NCBI GenBank assembly: GCA_947382865.1
Contig: CANDBF010000013.1
Coordinates: 1 to 36,654, forward strand
Source of the DNA: an uncultured Clostridia bacterium
Lineage (GTDB): Bacteria; Bacillota; Clostridia; Christensenellales; CAG-917
Length of the DNA stretch: 36,654 nucleotides
Reading direction: 5' to 3'
The translations under genes and the position numbers were made by a program. The first letter of the stretch is position 1; each line of letters begins with the position of its first letter. Below are positions 1 through 7,701 of the stretch, in pieces. The notes beneath the pieces were generated by a model. It was not told the origin of the DNA. It worked only from the letters and a program-made list of their open reading frames with translations, and made no database searches.

Positions 1-6
1 TCGTAG

Positions 7-39
7 ACACTCTTTCCCTACACGACGCTCTTCCGATCT
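7..39 (+). other. Illumina adapter left on contig end
   Basis: These 33 bases match the Illumina TruSeq read-1 adapter exactly (starts ACACTCTTTCCC, ends GCTCTTCCGATCT). The purH reading frame runs cleanly up to base 40 and becomes adapter immediately beyond it, so bases 1-39 are not genomic. The sequence is recognised from memory. Confidence 0.97.
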
Positions 40-726
40 GTACTTCAAGGTTATAAGCGCGACAATCAGATCGCGCGCGGCTTCGGGAGTCAGATTCTTG
101 TTTGCAGTCACGATATTCGCAAGCAAATCGGAATTTATTTTGAAATTGTTTCTGCCCTGCTCGAAAGTTATGCCGAAAACTTGCTTGGTTTCCTTTTCGG
201 CGGGAACGTAATCATTGTCGATTTTCACGACGTTGTACGTGCCCTTTCTCTTGGATTTGAGTATTTCGAGCGCTTCGTCGTCGTAGTCGGGCGCGATAAC
301 GCCGTCAGACACTTCTCTCTTTATCATCAGCGCGGTCGTCACGTCGCACTTGTCCGAAAGCGCGACCCAATCCCCGAACGAGCACATTCTGTCCGCGCCT
401 CTCGCTCTTGCGTACGCGCACGCAAGCGGCGAATCGTCAAGCCCCTCTATATCGTCTACAAAGCAGGCTTTTTTGAGTTTTTCAGGCAAAACTACTCCAA
501 CAGCCGCGGACGTCGGACTTACGTGCTTGAAAGACGTCACGCAGGGAAGCCCCGTCGCCTCTTTAAGCTCCTTTACAAGCTGCCAACTGTTGAACGCGTC
601 GAGAAAATTGATATATCCGGGTCTTCCGTTCAATATCTCGATGGGAAGCTCGCCGCCGTCGTTCATATAAATTCTGGACGGCTTCTGATTGGGGTTGCAA
701 CCGTATTTAAGCTCGAATTCTTTCAT
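40..726 (-). CDS. purH: Stand-alone AICAR transformylase, 3' end missing
   Basis: This is the first 229 codons of a phosphoribosylaminoimidazolecarboxamide formyltransferase, which moves the formyl group of 10-formyl-THF to AICAR to give FAICAR. The protein starts MKEFELKYGCNPNQKPSRIY and contains LPCVTSFKHVSPTSAAVG; both are typical of the roughly 390-residue stand-alone Clostridial type, and the IMP-cyclohydrolase domain found at the N terminus of bifunctional PurH is absent. The start is the ATG at 724-726, nine bases after the stop of the IMP cyclohydrolase gene. The frame is open down to base 40, where it meets the adapter, so the C-terminal 40 percent or so is missing. With the upstream PurO-type gene it completes the last two steps to IMP. 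Confidence 0.93.
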
Positions 727-735
727 ACTACCCTC

Positions 736-1458
736 TTATCTGACGTTTTTATTTATCATGCGATTCTGCGTGGCGCCCGTCTTTATATCGACGTAACGCA
801 CGTAAAGCGATATCTTGTTTTCGCTGTCAAGCGACTCCCATATTTCCGACGTAAAGCCGTCTATATCATCGGGGATAGCCACTCTCTCGGGCTCTCCGCA
901 GAACGTAGGAATGGGATTTCCGTCGCTGATGTATGTGTGTATAAAATGCCCCAGCCCCGCCTTCGAGGGATAGGAATAAGTATAGCGGCAGCAGTCGCTT
1001 CCCTCCCCGTCTATGCTCTTTAAGATACTCATTTCATAATCGAAGCCGTCTTTATCGAAATTGAGTATGCCGCTTATTCTGGGAGTGAAATTAGGTCCGT
1101 CGGGCTCAAACTCGCGCGTGGTCAGCGCGCCTGAAAAGCTGCCGCCCGATACGAGAGCGTCATAAACCGTGTCCGTCTGGTTGCCGTTTGTGACTATGAT
1201 ATGGTTTTTATATTTTCTGATCGGAGAATAGATAATAAGGCTCGGATCCTCTACCTTGCTTTCATCGAAGGGATAAATCGTCACCTCGTCGCCGTTTTCC
1301 ACGAATACGCGGTTGCGGCTGTTGGCGCTTCTGCCCATAATAAAGTATGCGAAGCACGCCTTGCTTCCGTCCTCGCTCCTGCCGATTATTATGCCTCTTC
1401 CGACATACGAGTTGCCCTCGACGAGCGATTTCACGCTGTTGATTTTGTAGATATCCAT
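736..1458 (-). CDS. purO: IMP cyclohydrolase, PurO type
   Basis: A 240-residue protein of the archaeal-type IMP cyclohydrolase family, which closes the ring of FAICAR to give IMP. The evidence is the N-terminal YVGRGIIIGRSEDG segment, the MGRSANSRNRVF segment and the VTNGNQTDTVYDAL segment, all at the spacing expected of PurO. It is unrelated to the cyclohydrolase half of ordinary bacterial PurH, and its neighbour is a PurH lacking that half, so the two genes divide the job. The start ATG at 1458 has an AAGGAGAGG ribosome binding site. The 120-bp gap to purN holds two overlapping inverted repeats (listed separately). Similar proteins are known in other Clostridia. Confidence 0.88.
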   Translation of the reverse strand: MDIYKINSVKSLVEGNSYVGRGIIIGRSEDGSKACFAYFIMGRSANSRNRVFVENGDEVTIYPFDESKVEDPSLIIYSPIRKYKNHIIVTNGNQTDTVYDALVSGGSFSGALTTREFEPDGPNFTPRISGILNFDKDGFDYEMSILKSIDGEGSDCCRYTYSYPSKAGLGHFIHTYISDGNPIPTFCGEPERVAIPDDIDGFTSEIWESLDSENKISLYVRYVDIKTGATQNRMINKNVR

Positions 1459-1478
1459 TGCCCTCTCCTTTTGTTTAT

Positions 1479-1533
1479 ATCCTTTTATGACGTTAGTTTC
1501 CGGATGTTTTGTACGTCATAAAACTGTACAAAA
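1479..1533 (-). promoter_or_regulatory. Pseudoknot-like leader of the IMP cyclohydrolase gene
   Basis: Two perfect inverted repeats interlock on the transcribed strand. An 8-bp stem (TTTTGTAC, 1526-1533, with GTACAAAA, 1507-1514) has a loop whose TTTTATGAC can pair with GTCATAAAA at 1483-1491. Extended by two bases, this second pairing is an 11-bp perfect repeat (1513-1523 with 1483-1493) that excludes the first stem. The RNA could therefore form an H-type pseudoknot or switch between two hairpins, just upstream of the AAGGAG site. No known riboswitch class was recognised. Confidence 0.5.
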
Positions 1534-1578
1534 ATTCCTCAAACCAGTTTTTATTTATACCTTTGAATCGCTAAACAG

Positions 1579-2202
1579 CTATTTCGCGTTTTTACTTCTC
1601 ACAATTTCGCCGCAGATCTTTTCCACCGAAAGCGGCAGGATTTTCCACTCCGCCTGCTCCATAACTCGCCTCTGCAAAATCTCGGGGGTGTCGCCGTCCT
1701 CAATTTCTACCGCCCTTTGCATAATGATTTCGCCGCCGTCGGGGATTTCGTTGACAAAGTGCACGGTTGCGCCCGTAACCTTAACTCCGTATGCAAGCGC
1801 GGCTTCATGTACGCGAAGTCCGTAAAAGCCCTTTCCGCAGAAGGACGGAATCAGCGACGGGTGCACGTTGATTATGCGCCTCGGGTACGCCTTTGTGAAA
1901 TTCTCGCCGAGTATACACATAAAACCGGCAAGAACTATGATATCGATTGCTCTTTCGTTCAGTAGTTTTTTTATAGCTTCCTCGAAATCGAAAGATGTGG
2001 CAAAGTCCTTTTTGTTTACAACCGCAGTCGCTATGCCCGCGGCTTTCGCCCTTTCGAGAGCGTAGGCGTCAGGATTGTTGGATATGACGAGCGATATGTC
2101 TCCGCTTGCGATAATTCCGCTCTTCTGCCCGTCGATAAGCGCTTGCAGATTGGTACCGCCGCCCGATACGAGCACAGCTATTTTCGCTTTATCCGTGCTC
2201 AT
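1579..2202 (-). CDS. purN: Phosphoribosylglycinamide formyltransferase PurN
   Basis: A full-length 207-residue GAR transformylase that makes formyl-GAR from GAR and 10-formyl-THF. Visible family features are the N-terminal VSGGGTNLQALID phosphate-binding segment, the catalytic INVHPSLIPSF segment (Asn and His), and HFVNEIPDGGEIIMQ with the conserved Asp. In the second of these the usual FxG is replaced by SFCGKGFYG, still normal for the family. The start ATG at 2202 overlaps the stop of the formate channel gene by four bases (ATGA), which suggests translational coupling. It uses the same cofactor as the downstream AICAR transformylase. Confidence 0.95.
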   Translation of the reverse strand: MSTDKAKIAVLVSGGGTNLQALIDGQKSGIIASGDISLVISNNPDAYALERAKAAGIATAVVNKKDFATSFDFEEAIKKLLNERAIDIIVLAGFMCILGENFTKAYPRRIINVHPSLIPSFCGKGFYGLRVHEAALAYGVKVTGATVHFVNEIPDGGEIIMQRAVEIEDGDTPEILQRRVMEQAEWKILPLSVEKICGEIVRSKNAK

Positions 2203-2990
2203 AATCTCACCTCTTCGACGTTGTCCCCGTCCGCAACTCCCTCTTGCTCGGTCGCATTACAGTCAGTGCCGTTCTTAGCTTTCCCGCTTTCGCAAACGTC
2301 GCAAGCAGCCTCGCTTTCGAGTTGCACCTCCGAATTGACTTCGACCGCTTCAGTTTTCCCTTCCGCTTCGGTCTTTCTGCCCCTCACGAGCAATGCGCCG
2401 AGCGGAATAAGCAGCGCGCCGAGCGCGTTGCCCAGTATCACAATCCATATAAAGCCGAACGCCCTTGCCGAGTAAACGCCCGCAATCGCAAAGTAGCCCA
2501 TATCCGCAATCGAGTGCTCGAAGCCGCTGAGAATAAACGCGGGGATACAAAACACAATGCCAAGCACGCTCTTTTTGTATTTGTACACGCTTACCGCAAT
2601 ATACATAAGTACGCCGCACAGTATGGCTCTTACAAAAGTTTGCCAGAGCTGTTGTTCGAGCTTTGCCGCGCACATAACCGCCGCCGTCCCGTGAAGACTC
2701 GGGATTGCGTATTGCACCGCAATGCCGACGACTGCGGTTGCAATCACATTGCCGAGTAGTCCGAGCAACAGTCCGGAAATATAATCCTTTTTGAGATTAT
2801 CGAGCAAAAAGCCTATCCTGCCCGTAAACAGGGAAAAATTCAAAAGGCAAATGGAGAGCAGCGCCACGCTGAACAGTATCGCGCCCACCCATTTTGTGTC
2901 GCAACCGAGATACACGCAGCAGCCTATCGTAATAAGCAGTCCCGCCGCAAGCCCTTCGAGAATTTGTTTTGAAATATTTCTTATCAGCAT
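2199..2990 (-). CDS. focA: Formate/nitrite channel family protein
   Basis: A 263-residue membrane protein of the FNT (FocA/NirC) family. Its six hydrophobic segments lie in the first 205 residues or so, and the segment FALTGRIG-like [10 protein letters not shown] together with [14 protein letters not shown] is characteristic of the pore. The last 55 residues are a hydrophilic, Glu-rich, low-complexity cytoplasmic tail. The ATG at 2990 overlaps the purM stop and the gene's stop overlaps the purN start, so it is locked into the purine operon. With fhs nearby, the sensible substrate is formate, feeding 10-formyl-THF for PurN and AICAR transformylase; this is inferred from context, because FNT proteins can also carry nitrite or hydrosulfide. 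A longer upstream reading of the same frame only shadows purM. Confidence 0.85.
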   Translation of the reverse strand: MLIRNISKQILEGLAAGLLITIGCCVYLGCDTKWVGAILFSVALLSICLLNFSLFTGRIGFLLDNLKKDYISGLLLGLLGNVIATAVVGIAVQYAIPSLHGTAAVMCAAKLEQQLWQTFVRAILCGVLMYIAVSVYKYKKSVLGIVFCIPAFILSGFEHSIADMGYFAIAGVYSARAFGFIWIVILGNALGALLIPLGALLVRGRKTEAEGKTEAVEVNSEVQLESEAACDVCESGKAKNGTDCNATEQEGVADGDNVEEVRL

Positions 2991-4027
2991 ATTTCGATTT
3001 TGTCTTCGGATTTCACGATTTCGCCTATGACGTAAGCGTCCTCGCCGTTGTTCTTCAATATGGCAAGAGCCTTTTTCTCGTCCTCTTTTGAAACGATTAC
3101 GCACATTCCCACACCCATATTGAAGGTGTTGAACATATCCCTTTCGCATATGCCCCCCCTCTTTGCGATGAGGTCGAAAATAGGCAAAATTTTAACCGCG
3201 GATTTTTGCACCCTTGCGCCGAGTCCCTCGGGAATGCTTCTGGGGATATTCTCATAAAATCCGCCGCCCGTAATATGCGAAATGCCCTTGACCTGCACTT
3301 CGTCGAGAAGCGCAAGCACGGGCTTTACGTAGATTTTGGTCGGAGTAAGCAGCGTTTCGCCTATGCTCTTTCCGCCTAGCTCCGCAACGGGGGATTTTAT
3401 ATCGGAATTCTCAACGTCGAACACCTTGCGCACAAGGGAGAATCCGTTTGAATGCACGCCGCTAGACGGCAACGCTATAATCACGTCGCCCTCGCGCATA
3501 AGCGTATTGTCTATGATTTTGGATTTATCCACAACGCCCGTGCAATAGCCTGCGAGGTCGTATTCGTCTACGGGATAAAAGCCGGGCATTTCCGCGGTCT
3601 CTCCGCCAATCAGAGCGGCGCCAGACTGAACGCAACCCTCGCAAACGCCCTTGACGATATCGGCGATACGCTCGGGGATATTCTTTCCGCACGCTATGTA
3701 ATCGAGGAAGAAAAGAGGCTTTGCGCCAACGCATATTACGTCATTCACGCACATTGCCACGCAGTCTATACCAACCGTGTCGTGCTTATCCATAAGAAAA
3801 GCCAGTTTCAGCTTTGTGCCTACGCCGTCCGTTCCGCTCACCAGCACCGGCTTTGCAATCCCCGTCATATCCAGCTCGAAAAGTCCTCCGAAGCCGCCAA
3901 CGCCCGAGCAAACGCCCGCTGTCATCGTCTTTGCGATATGCTTTTTCATCAGTTCGACCGCCTTGTAGCCTGCGGTTATGTCAACGCCCGCCGCCGCGTA
4001 GCTGTCGGATTTGGATTTGTCGTTCAT
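2984..4027 (-). CDS. purM: Phosphoribosylformylglycinamidine cyclo-ligase PurM
   Basis: A 347-residue AIR synthetase, which closes the imidazole ring using ATP. It has the expected N-terminal [17 protein letters not shown], the glycine-rich [10 protein letters not shown], the [15 protein letters not shown] segment and the [10 protein letters not shown] metal/ATP motif, then [13 protein letters not shown] and [13 protein letters not shown]. The length matches the family (about 345). The start ATG has an AGGAG site. It leads the purM-focA-purN segment, whose coding regions overlap. A separate promoter must lie in the 620-bp region upstream, but I could not place it. Confidence 0.97.
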   Translation of the reverse strand: MNDKSKSDSYAAAGVDITAGYKAVELMKKHIAKTMTAGVCSGVGGFGGLFELDMTGIAKPVLVSGTDGVGTKLKLAFLMDKHDTVGIDCVAMCVNDVICVGAKPLFFLDYIACGKNIPERIADIVKGVCEGCVQSGAALIGGETAEMPGFYPVDEYDLAGYCTGVVDKSKIIDNTLMREGDVIIALPSSGVHSNGFSLVRKVFDVENSDIKSPVAELGGKSIGETLLTPTKIYVKPVLALLDEVQVKGISHITGGGFYENIPRSIPEGLGARVQKSAVKILPIFDLIAKRGGICERDMFNTFNMGVGMCVIVSKEDEKKALAILKNNGEDAYVIGEIVKSEDKIEIC

Positions 4028-4647
4028 AATTTCTCCTAGGTTTTGTTTAGTTATATATTTAGTCAGTTTACACCTTTTCGGGGTGAGGTTGACGTGCTCT
4101 GCAAGGGGATACGGCGGATACTCTAATTTTAAGTTCCCCCCTCCTCAGGTGTTCCCCCTATTGCGGTCTCTCACTTTTAACCCCAAAAAACAGGGACGTT
4201 TTGTGGGAACCCCGATGAGTTTCCAAGTGAGCCTCTCCGCAAGCCTTCGGCGGGGGAACACAACGCGATTGGACTTTCAGTCAACAATCGCTATTCCGTC
4301 GCTACGCTCCTTACGGCACTCGCATATACAAGCATAGAGCACTGTTTATGCCACTCGCTCGCGGACTTAAACAATAATGTCCGCTCGCTTGTACTGAACG
4401 TCAAGCTCGGCACTCGGGTAGGCGCGCCATGCACGCGCCGGTACAGTCTCTTGAACGGCGACTCGTCGTGTTCGCACCTTATCAAACTATTGAGTTGTGC
4501 TCGACACTCGGCGCAAATCACTTGAATAAACGCAATTATTTGGATGCAGCGCTAGGAAGTGGCGTTCGGACGACAAGCCTAATGTACACTTAGTACATGA
4601 CTTGGCGGACGAATGGCACTGACACCGCAATGCGCCAAATAGCGCAT
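4028..4647 (-). repeat. 620-bp non-coding region with repeats and hairpins
   Basis: No credible gene lies between purM and purF. Several hairpins are visible: 4181-4207 (terminator-like), 4265-4291 (GCGATTG/CAATCGC arms) and 4361-4384 (GCGGAC/GTCCGC). The part next to the purF stop (about 4621-4645) resembles the sequence next to the fhs stop (7675-7697): both read like GACAnnGCAATGnGCCAAAnAGCGC. The 4181-4207 hairpin also resembles the fhs terminator. The region thus looks like an expanded copy of a degenerate intergenic repeat. A short minus-strand frame at 4291-4521 shows no family resemblance and is probably not coding. Confidence 0.55.
4181..4207 (-). terminator. Terminator-like hairpin downstream of purF
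   Basis: On the minus strand CCCACAAAAC pairs with GTTTTTTGGG around a GTCCCT loop. The sequence nearly repeats the terminator of fhs at 7569-7605, but the T-tract is only two bases long, so its strength is doubtful. It lies about 440 bases beyond the purF stop. Confidence 0.5.
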
Positions 4648-6072
4648 TTATTCCCGTCCGTTCCAGCAGTAGGTGCACAGCTTGCAAGGCTCTATCCCAA
4701 TCGACTTTATCACTCCGTCCAAGGTCTGGAACTCCAAGGAGGAGAAATGCAGTTTGTTGCAAATCGCTTCTCTGAGTTTCTTTCCTCTTTCGGTGGAGCC
4801 GTCGGAATACTCGTCGATATACTTGAAGCCCTCTTCGCCCTCGAGCTCCATTATGGTGCTTCTGGCAATCAGCTCCATATCGCTCGTGGCGCGGGAGAAG
4901 TTGAGATACTTGCAGCCGTACATTATGGGCGGACAGGCGGAGCGGATATGCACCTCCTTCGCGCCGTGCGCGTAGAGGAACTCGACCGTCTCTCTCATCT
5001 GCGTGCCGCGTACAATCGAGTCGTCCACGAACAGCAGCTTCTTATCCTTGATAAGGTCGTGTACGGGCACCTGCTTCATCTTGGCGACCTTGTTTCGGTC
5101 GGTCTGATTGGCGGGCATAAAGCTCCTAGGCCAAGTGGGCGTATACTTGATGAACGGACGTGCAAACGGCAAACCGCTCCTGTTACAATAGCCTATGGCG
5201 TGCGGAGTACCCGAATCGGGCACGCCTCCCACGTAGTCGATATCCGGCTTTTTGCCGTTGTCTATATCGTTCTGCGCCATAATCTCGCCGTTGCGATAGC
5301 GCATAGTCTCGACGTTAACGCCCTCGTAGTTGGAAGTCGGATAGCCGTAATACGTCCAGAGGAATGAGCAGAGCCTCATTTCCTTTCCCGCCTCGGCGAG
5401 CTGAGTTATGCCGTCTACGCTTATTTCCAAAATTTCGCCCGAACCGAGCTCGCGCTCGTCCTCATAGCCGAGTTTCTTATATGCGAAGTCCTCGAAGGTA
5501 ACGCAGTAGCCGTTTTCGCTTTTTCCCACCAGCACGGGAGTGCGCCCCAGTCTGTCTCTTGCGACTACGATATTGCCGTTGTCCCTGAGGATAAGTATGG
5601 AGGCGCTTCCGTCAATTACGCTCTGCGCAAACCTTATTCCCTCCGAAAAGGAGCTCTTTTGATTTATAAGAGCCGCGACGAGCTCCGTGCGGTTTATGCC
5701 GCCGCCGCTCATAGCGTCGAAATGTCCGCCGACGTCGTTGAGATATTTATCTATAAGCTCCTCAGCGTTGTTGATAATGCCGATTATGCATATAGCATAG
5801 GTGCCGAGCTTGGAGCGGATAAGAAGAGGCTGCGGGTCGGTGTCACTAATACAGCCTATCGCCGAGCGCCCCTTCATCTCAGAAAAAATATTCTCGAATT
5901 TGGTTCGGAAAGGAGAATTCTGAATATTGTGTATCTTCCTCTGCATCCCGTTCTCTTCGTCGTACGCCGCCATACCTCCGCGATAGGTGCCGAGGTGAGA
6001 ATGATAGTCGGTGCCGAAAAATACGTCGTAAATCGCGTTTGATTTTGTTACAGCTCCGAAAAAGCCGCCCAT
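4648..6072 (-). CDS. purF: PurF homologue lacking the glutaminase cysteine
   Basis: A 474-residue amidophosphoribosyltransferase homologue, the family that makes phosphoribosylamine from PRPP in the first step of purine synthesis. The PRPP loop LLFVDDSIVRGTQM (346-359) is intact, and cysteines at 235, 380, 387, 463, 466 and 469 could ligate the iron-sulfur cluster known from Bacillus PurF. The N terminus reads MGGFFGAV: the nucleophilic Cys that must follow Met in class II glutamine amidotransferases is Gly. The oxyanion-hole HNGN segment is also replaced (IIGIINNAEEL, 96-106). The start is certain because GGAGG lies 7 bases upstream. Gut homologues with the same N terminus exist as far as I recall. 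It probably uses free ammonia or a separate glutaminase; that is inference. Confidence 0.88.
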   Translation of the reverse strand: MGGFFGAVTKSNAIYDVFFGTDYHSHLGTYRGGMAAYDEENGMQRKIHNIQNSPFRTKFENIFSEMKGRSAIGCISDTDPQPLLIRSKLGTYAICIIGIINNAEELIDKYLNDVGGHFDAMSGGGINRTELVAALINQKSSFSEGIRFAQSVIDGSASILILRDNGNIVVARDRLGRTPVLVGKSENGYCVTFEDFAYKKLGYEDERELGSGEILEISVDGITQLAEAGKEMRLCSFLWTYYGYPTSNYEGVNVETMRYRNGEIMAQNDIDNGKKPDIDYVGGVPDSGTPHAIGYCNRSGLPFARPFIKYTPTWPRSFMPANQTDRNKVAKMKQVPVHDLIKDKKLLFVDDSIVRGTQMRETVEFLYAHGAKEVHIRSACPPIMYGCKYLNFSRATSDMELIARSTIMELEGEEGFKYIDEYSDGSTERGKKLREAICNKLHFSSLEFQTLDGVIKSIGIEPCKLCTYCWNGRE

Positions 6073-6087
6073 AAAACGCCTCCAATA

Positions 6088-6795
6088 TCAGCCGAAGATT
6101 CTCTTCATCATCTCTTGATAAGCGCCTTCCACGTTGCCGAGGTCTCTGCGGAAGCGGTCCTTATCGAGTTTTTCGTGCGTGGTGCTGTCCCAGAAGCGGC
6201 AGGTGTCGGGAGAAATCTCGTCCGCGAGGACGATAGTTCCGTCAGAAGTCTTGCCGAATTCCAGCTTGAAGTCCACAAGGTCGATATTGATCGCCTTGAA
6301 GAACTTCTTCATGACCTCGTTCACCTTGAATGACATAGCTTTGATTGTATCTATGTCCTGCTGCGTGGCGATGCCAAGCGCGAGCGCGTGATAGTCGTTG
6401 ATAAGCGGGTCGCCGAGGTCGTCGTTCTTATAGGAAAACTCAATCGTCGGAGCGGCGAATACGATGCCCTCTTCGACACCGTAACGCTTGGCGAAGGAGC
6501 CTGCGGAAATATTCCTTATTATGACTTCGAGAGGCACGATCGAAACCTTTTTCACAAGCGTATCTCGCTCGGACAGTTCCTCTACGTAGTGGGTGGGAAC
6601 GCCCTCTTTTTCAAGCAGCTGCATCATATAGTTTGTGACCTTGTTGTTTATCACGCCCTTGCCAGTTATCGTGCCTTTTTTGAGCCCGTTGAAAGCGGTC
6701 GCGTCGTCCTTGTAGGATACAAGAACTATATCGGCGTTGTCCGTCGCATAAACCTTCTTTGCTTTGCCCTCGTACAGCAATTCTTTCTTTTCCAT
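6088..6795 (-). CDS. purC: SAICAR synthetase PurC
   Basis: A 235-residue phosphoribosylaminoimidazole-succinocarboxamide synthase, which joins CAIR to aspartate using ATP. Family features: [18 protein letters not shown] with the ATP-binding GKAK, the [20 protein letters not shown] stretch, [20 protein letters not shown], and [10 protein letters not shown] followed by [13 protein letters not shown]. The length is normal. A GGAGTG ribosome binding site precedes the ATG. It lies 13 bases after purE and 15 bases before purF and is surely co-transcribed with both under the ZTP riboswitch. Confidence 0.97.
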   Translation of the reverse strand: MEKKELLYEGKAKKVYATDNADIVLVSYKDDATAFNGLKKGTITGKGVINNKVTNYMMQLLEKEGVPTHYVEELSERDTLVKKVSIVPLEVIIRNISAGSFAKRYGVEEGIVFAAPTIEFSYKNDDLGDPLINDYHALALGIATQQDIDTIKAMSFKVNEVMKKFFKAINIDLVDFKLEFGKTSDGTIVLADEISPDTCRFWDSTTHEKLDKDRFRRDLGNVEGAYQEMMKRIFG

Positions 6796-6808
6796 AATGC
6801 ACTCCGTT

Positions 6809-7303
6809 TTATTTATTCAATTCTGCGGCAATAGCGGCGTCCTTTTCGAGCACCGCCTCCGCGTCGTTTTTCCTTTTCTTATCGAGCTTAGCCGCAAGCT
6901 CCGCGTCCTCGACCGCAAGAATCTGCGCACAAAGTAAAGCGGCATTGACTCCCCCGTTTATCGCTACGGTCGCCACGGGTATTCCCGATGGCATCATAAC
7001 CGTCGACAACAAGGCGTCAATGCCCTCTAATGCAGTTGATTTGCACGGTATGCCTATTACGGGAAGCGTGGTATTTGCCGCAATCGCGCCTGCAAGGTGC
7101 GCCGCCATACCCGCCGCGGCAATTATGGCCCCGAAGCCGTTTGCCCTCGCGCTCTCTGCAAACTCCTTTGCCTGCGCGGGCGTCCTGTGCGCCGAATATA
7201 CGTGCACCTCGTACGGTATTTTAAGCGCGGACAGCGTATCGGTCGCTTTCCTTATCACGGGCAGGTCGCTGTCGCTGCCCATCACAATGCCAACTTTTTT
7301 CAT
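6809..7303 (-). CDS. purE: N5-carboxyaminoimidazole ribonucleotide mutase PurE
   Basis: A 164-residue class I PurE, which interconverts N5-CAIR and CAIR. It contains [13 protein letters not shown] (nucleotide-binding SDSD), [15 protein letters not shown] (catalytic His) and [27 protein letters not shown] chose the ATG at 7303 because GAGGT lies six bases before it; a nine-codon extension would begin inside the leader. The C-terminal tail is lysine- and alanine-rich. It is the first gene after the riboswitch. No purK is present in the window. Confidence 0.95.
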   Translation of the reverse strand: MKKVGIVMGSDSDLPVIRKATDTLSALKIPYEVHVYSAHRTPAQAKEFAESARANGFGAIIAAAGMAAHLAGAIAANTTLPVIGIPCKSTALEGIDALLSTVMMPSGIPVATVAINGGVNAALLCAQILAVEDAELAAKLDKKRKNDAEAVLEKDAAIAAELNK

Positions 7304-7312
7304 ATTTACCTC

Positions 7313-7355
7313 ATAAAAACAAAACGACACACTTCGCTCTTCCGAGAAAAGTATG
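7313..7355 (-). terminator. Riboswitch expression-platform terminator
   Basis: CATACTT (7349-7355) pairs with AAGTGTG (7328-7334), with an inner CTC-GGAA-GAG hairpin, followed by TCGTTTTGTTTTT. The 5' arm begins right after the last conserved GGG of the aptamer, so ligand binding can compete with terminator formation. The purE Shine-Dalgarno follows directly. Confidence 0.75.
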
Positions 7356-7442
7356 CCCAGACGGTCGGCAGAAAGACTTTTGTCTTTTGCTTGCCGCTTG
7401 CTCCCACGTGGTGCTCCACAATCCGTCAGTCACAAACGGCAA
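7349..7442 (-). promoter_or_regulatory. ZTP (pfl motif) riboswitch before purE
   Basis: The minus-strand leader of purE shows the ZTP/pfl aptamer. A CCGT...ACGG helix encloses TTGTGACTG, then comes the GTGG-AGCA-CCAC hairpin and GTGGGAGCAAGCGGC. After a hairpin linker (AAAGAC/GTCTTT) comes the conserved 3' subdomain GCCGACCGTCTGGGCA. ZTP riboswitches sense ZMP/ZTP, which accumulates when 10-formyl-THF is short, and switch on purine and folate genes. Here it would control purE-purC-purF. The class was assigned by eye from conserved segments and pseudoknot partners. Confidence 0.9.
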
Positions 7443-7457
7443 TTTTGTGTCAGTGTC

Positions 7458-7472
7458 CAATCCTTAGGATTG
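7458..7472. repeat. Near-palindrome just after the purE promoter
   Basis: CAATCCT-T-AGGATTG has seven-base arms around one central base and lies about 10 bases downstream of the predicted -10 box. It could be an operator or the first hairpin of the leader RNA. Confidence 0.4.
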
Positions 7473-7481
7473 TAGTTATAT

Positions 7482-7509
7482 ATTATCATATATAAAATAA
7501 ATAAGTCAA
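7482..7509 (-). promoter_or_regulatory. Promoter of purE-purC-purF
   Basis: TTGACT (7504-7509), a 16-bp spacer and GATAAT (7482-7487) read on the minus strand, in an AT-rich stretch directly upstream of the ZTP aptamer. Confidence 0.65.
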
Positions 7510-7568
7510 CAAATCGACCTATTTGCGGAAAATATGTTTAGTGTTTTTATATTGCGGATGCAGTGCGC

Positions 7569-7605
7569 AAAAAAATACCCCACAAAACATGGACGTTTTG
7601 CGGGG
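7569..7605 (-). terminator. Intrinsic terminator of guaB-fhs
   Basis: CCCCGCAAAAC (595-605 side) pairs with GTTTTGTGGGG over 11 bases with one wobble, around a GTCCAT loop. It is followed by TA and seven T on the minus strand. It lies about 100 bases after the fhs stop. The same hairpin sequence recurs after purF. Confidence 0.9.
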
Positions 7606-7701
7606 GTCCGAAACTTAAATTTTGCGGCAAGCCAAACGACTGACATACGCGACTTTGCAAACAGACTGCGTTGACAATGCAATGAGCCAAACAGCGCGGT
7701 T

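Noticed and set aside
4291..4521. 76-residue minus-strand frame in the purF-purM gap
   Set aside because: It lies in repeat and hairpin sequence, lacks a ribosome binding site and matches no family; probably an accident of the repeat.
7353..7442. Guanine/adenine (purine) riboswitch before purE
   Set aside because: The conserved purine-riboswitch junction is missing, while the ZTP/pfl conserved segments are present.
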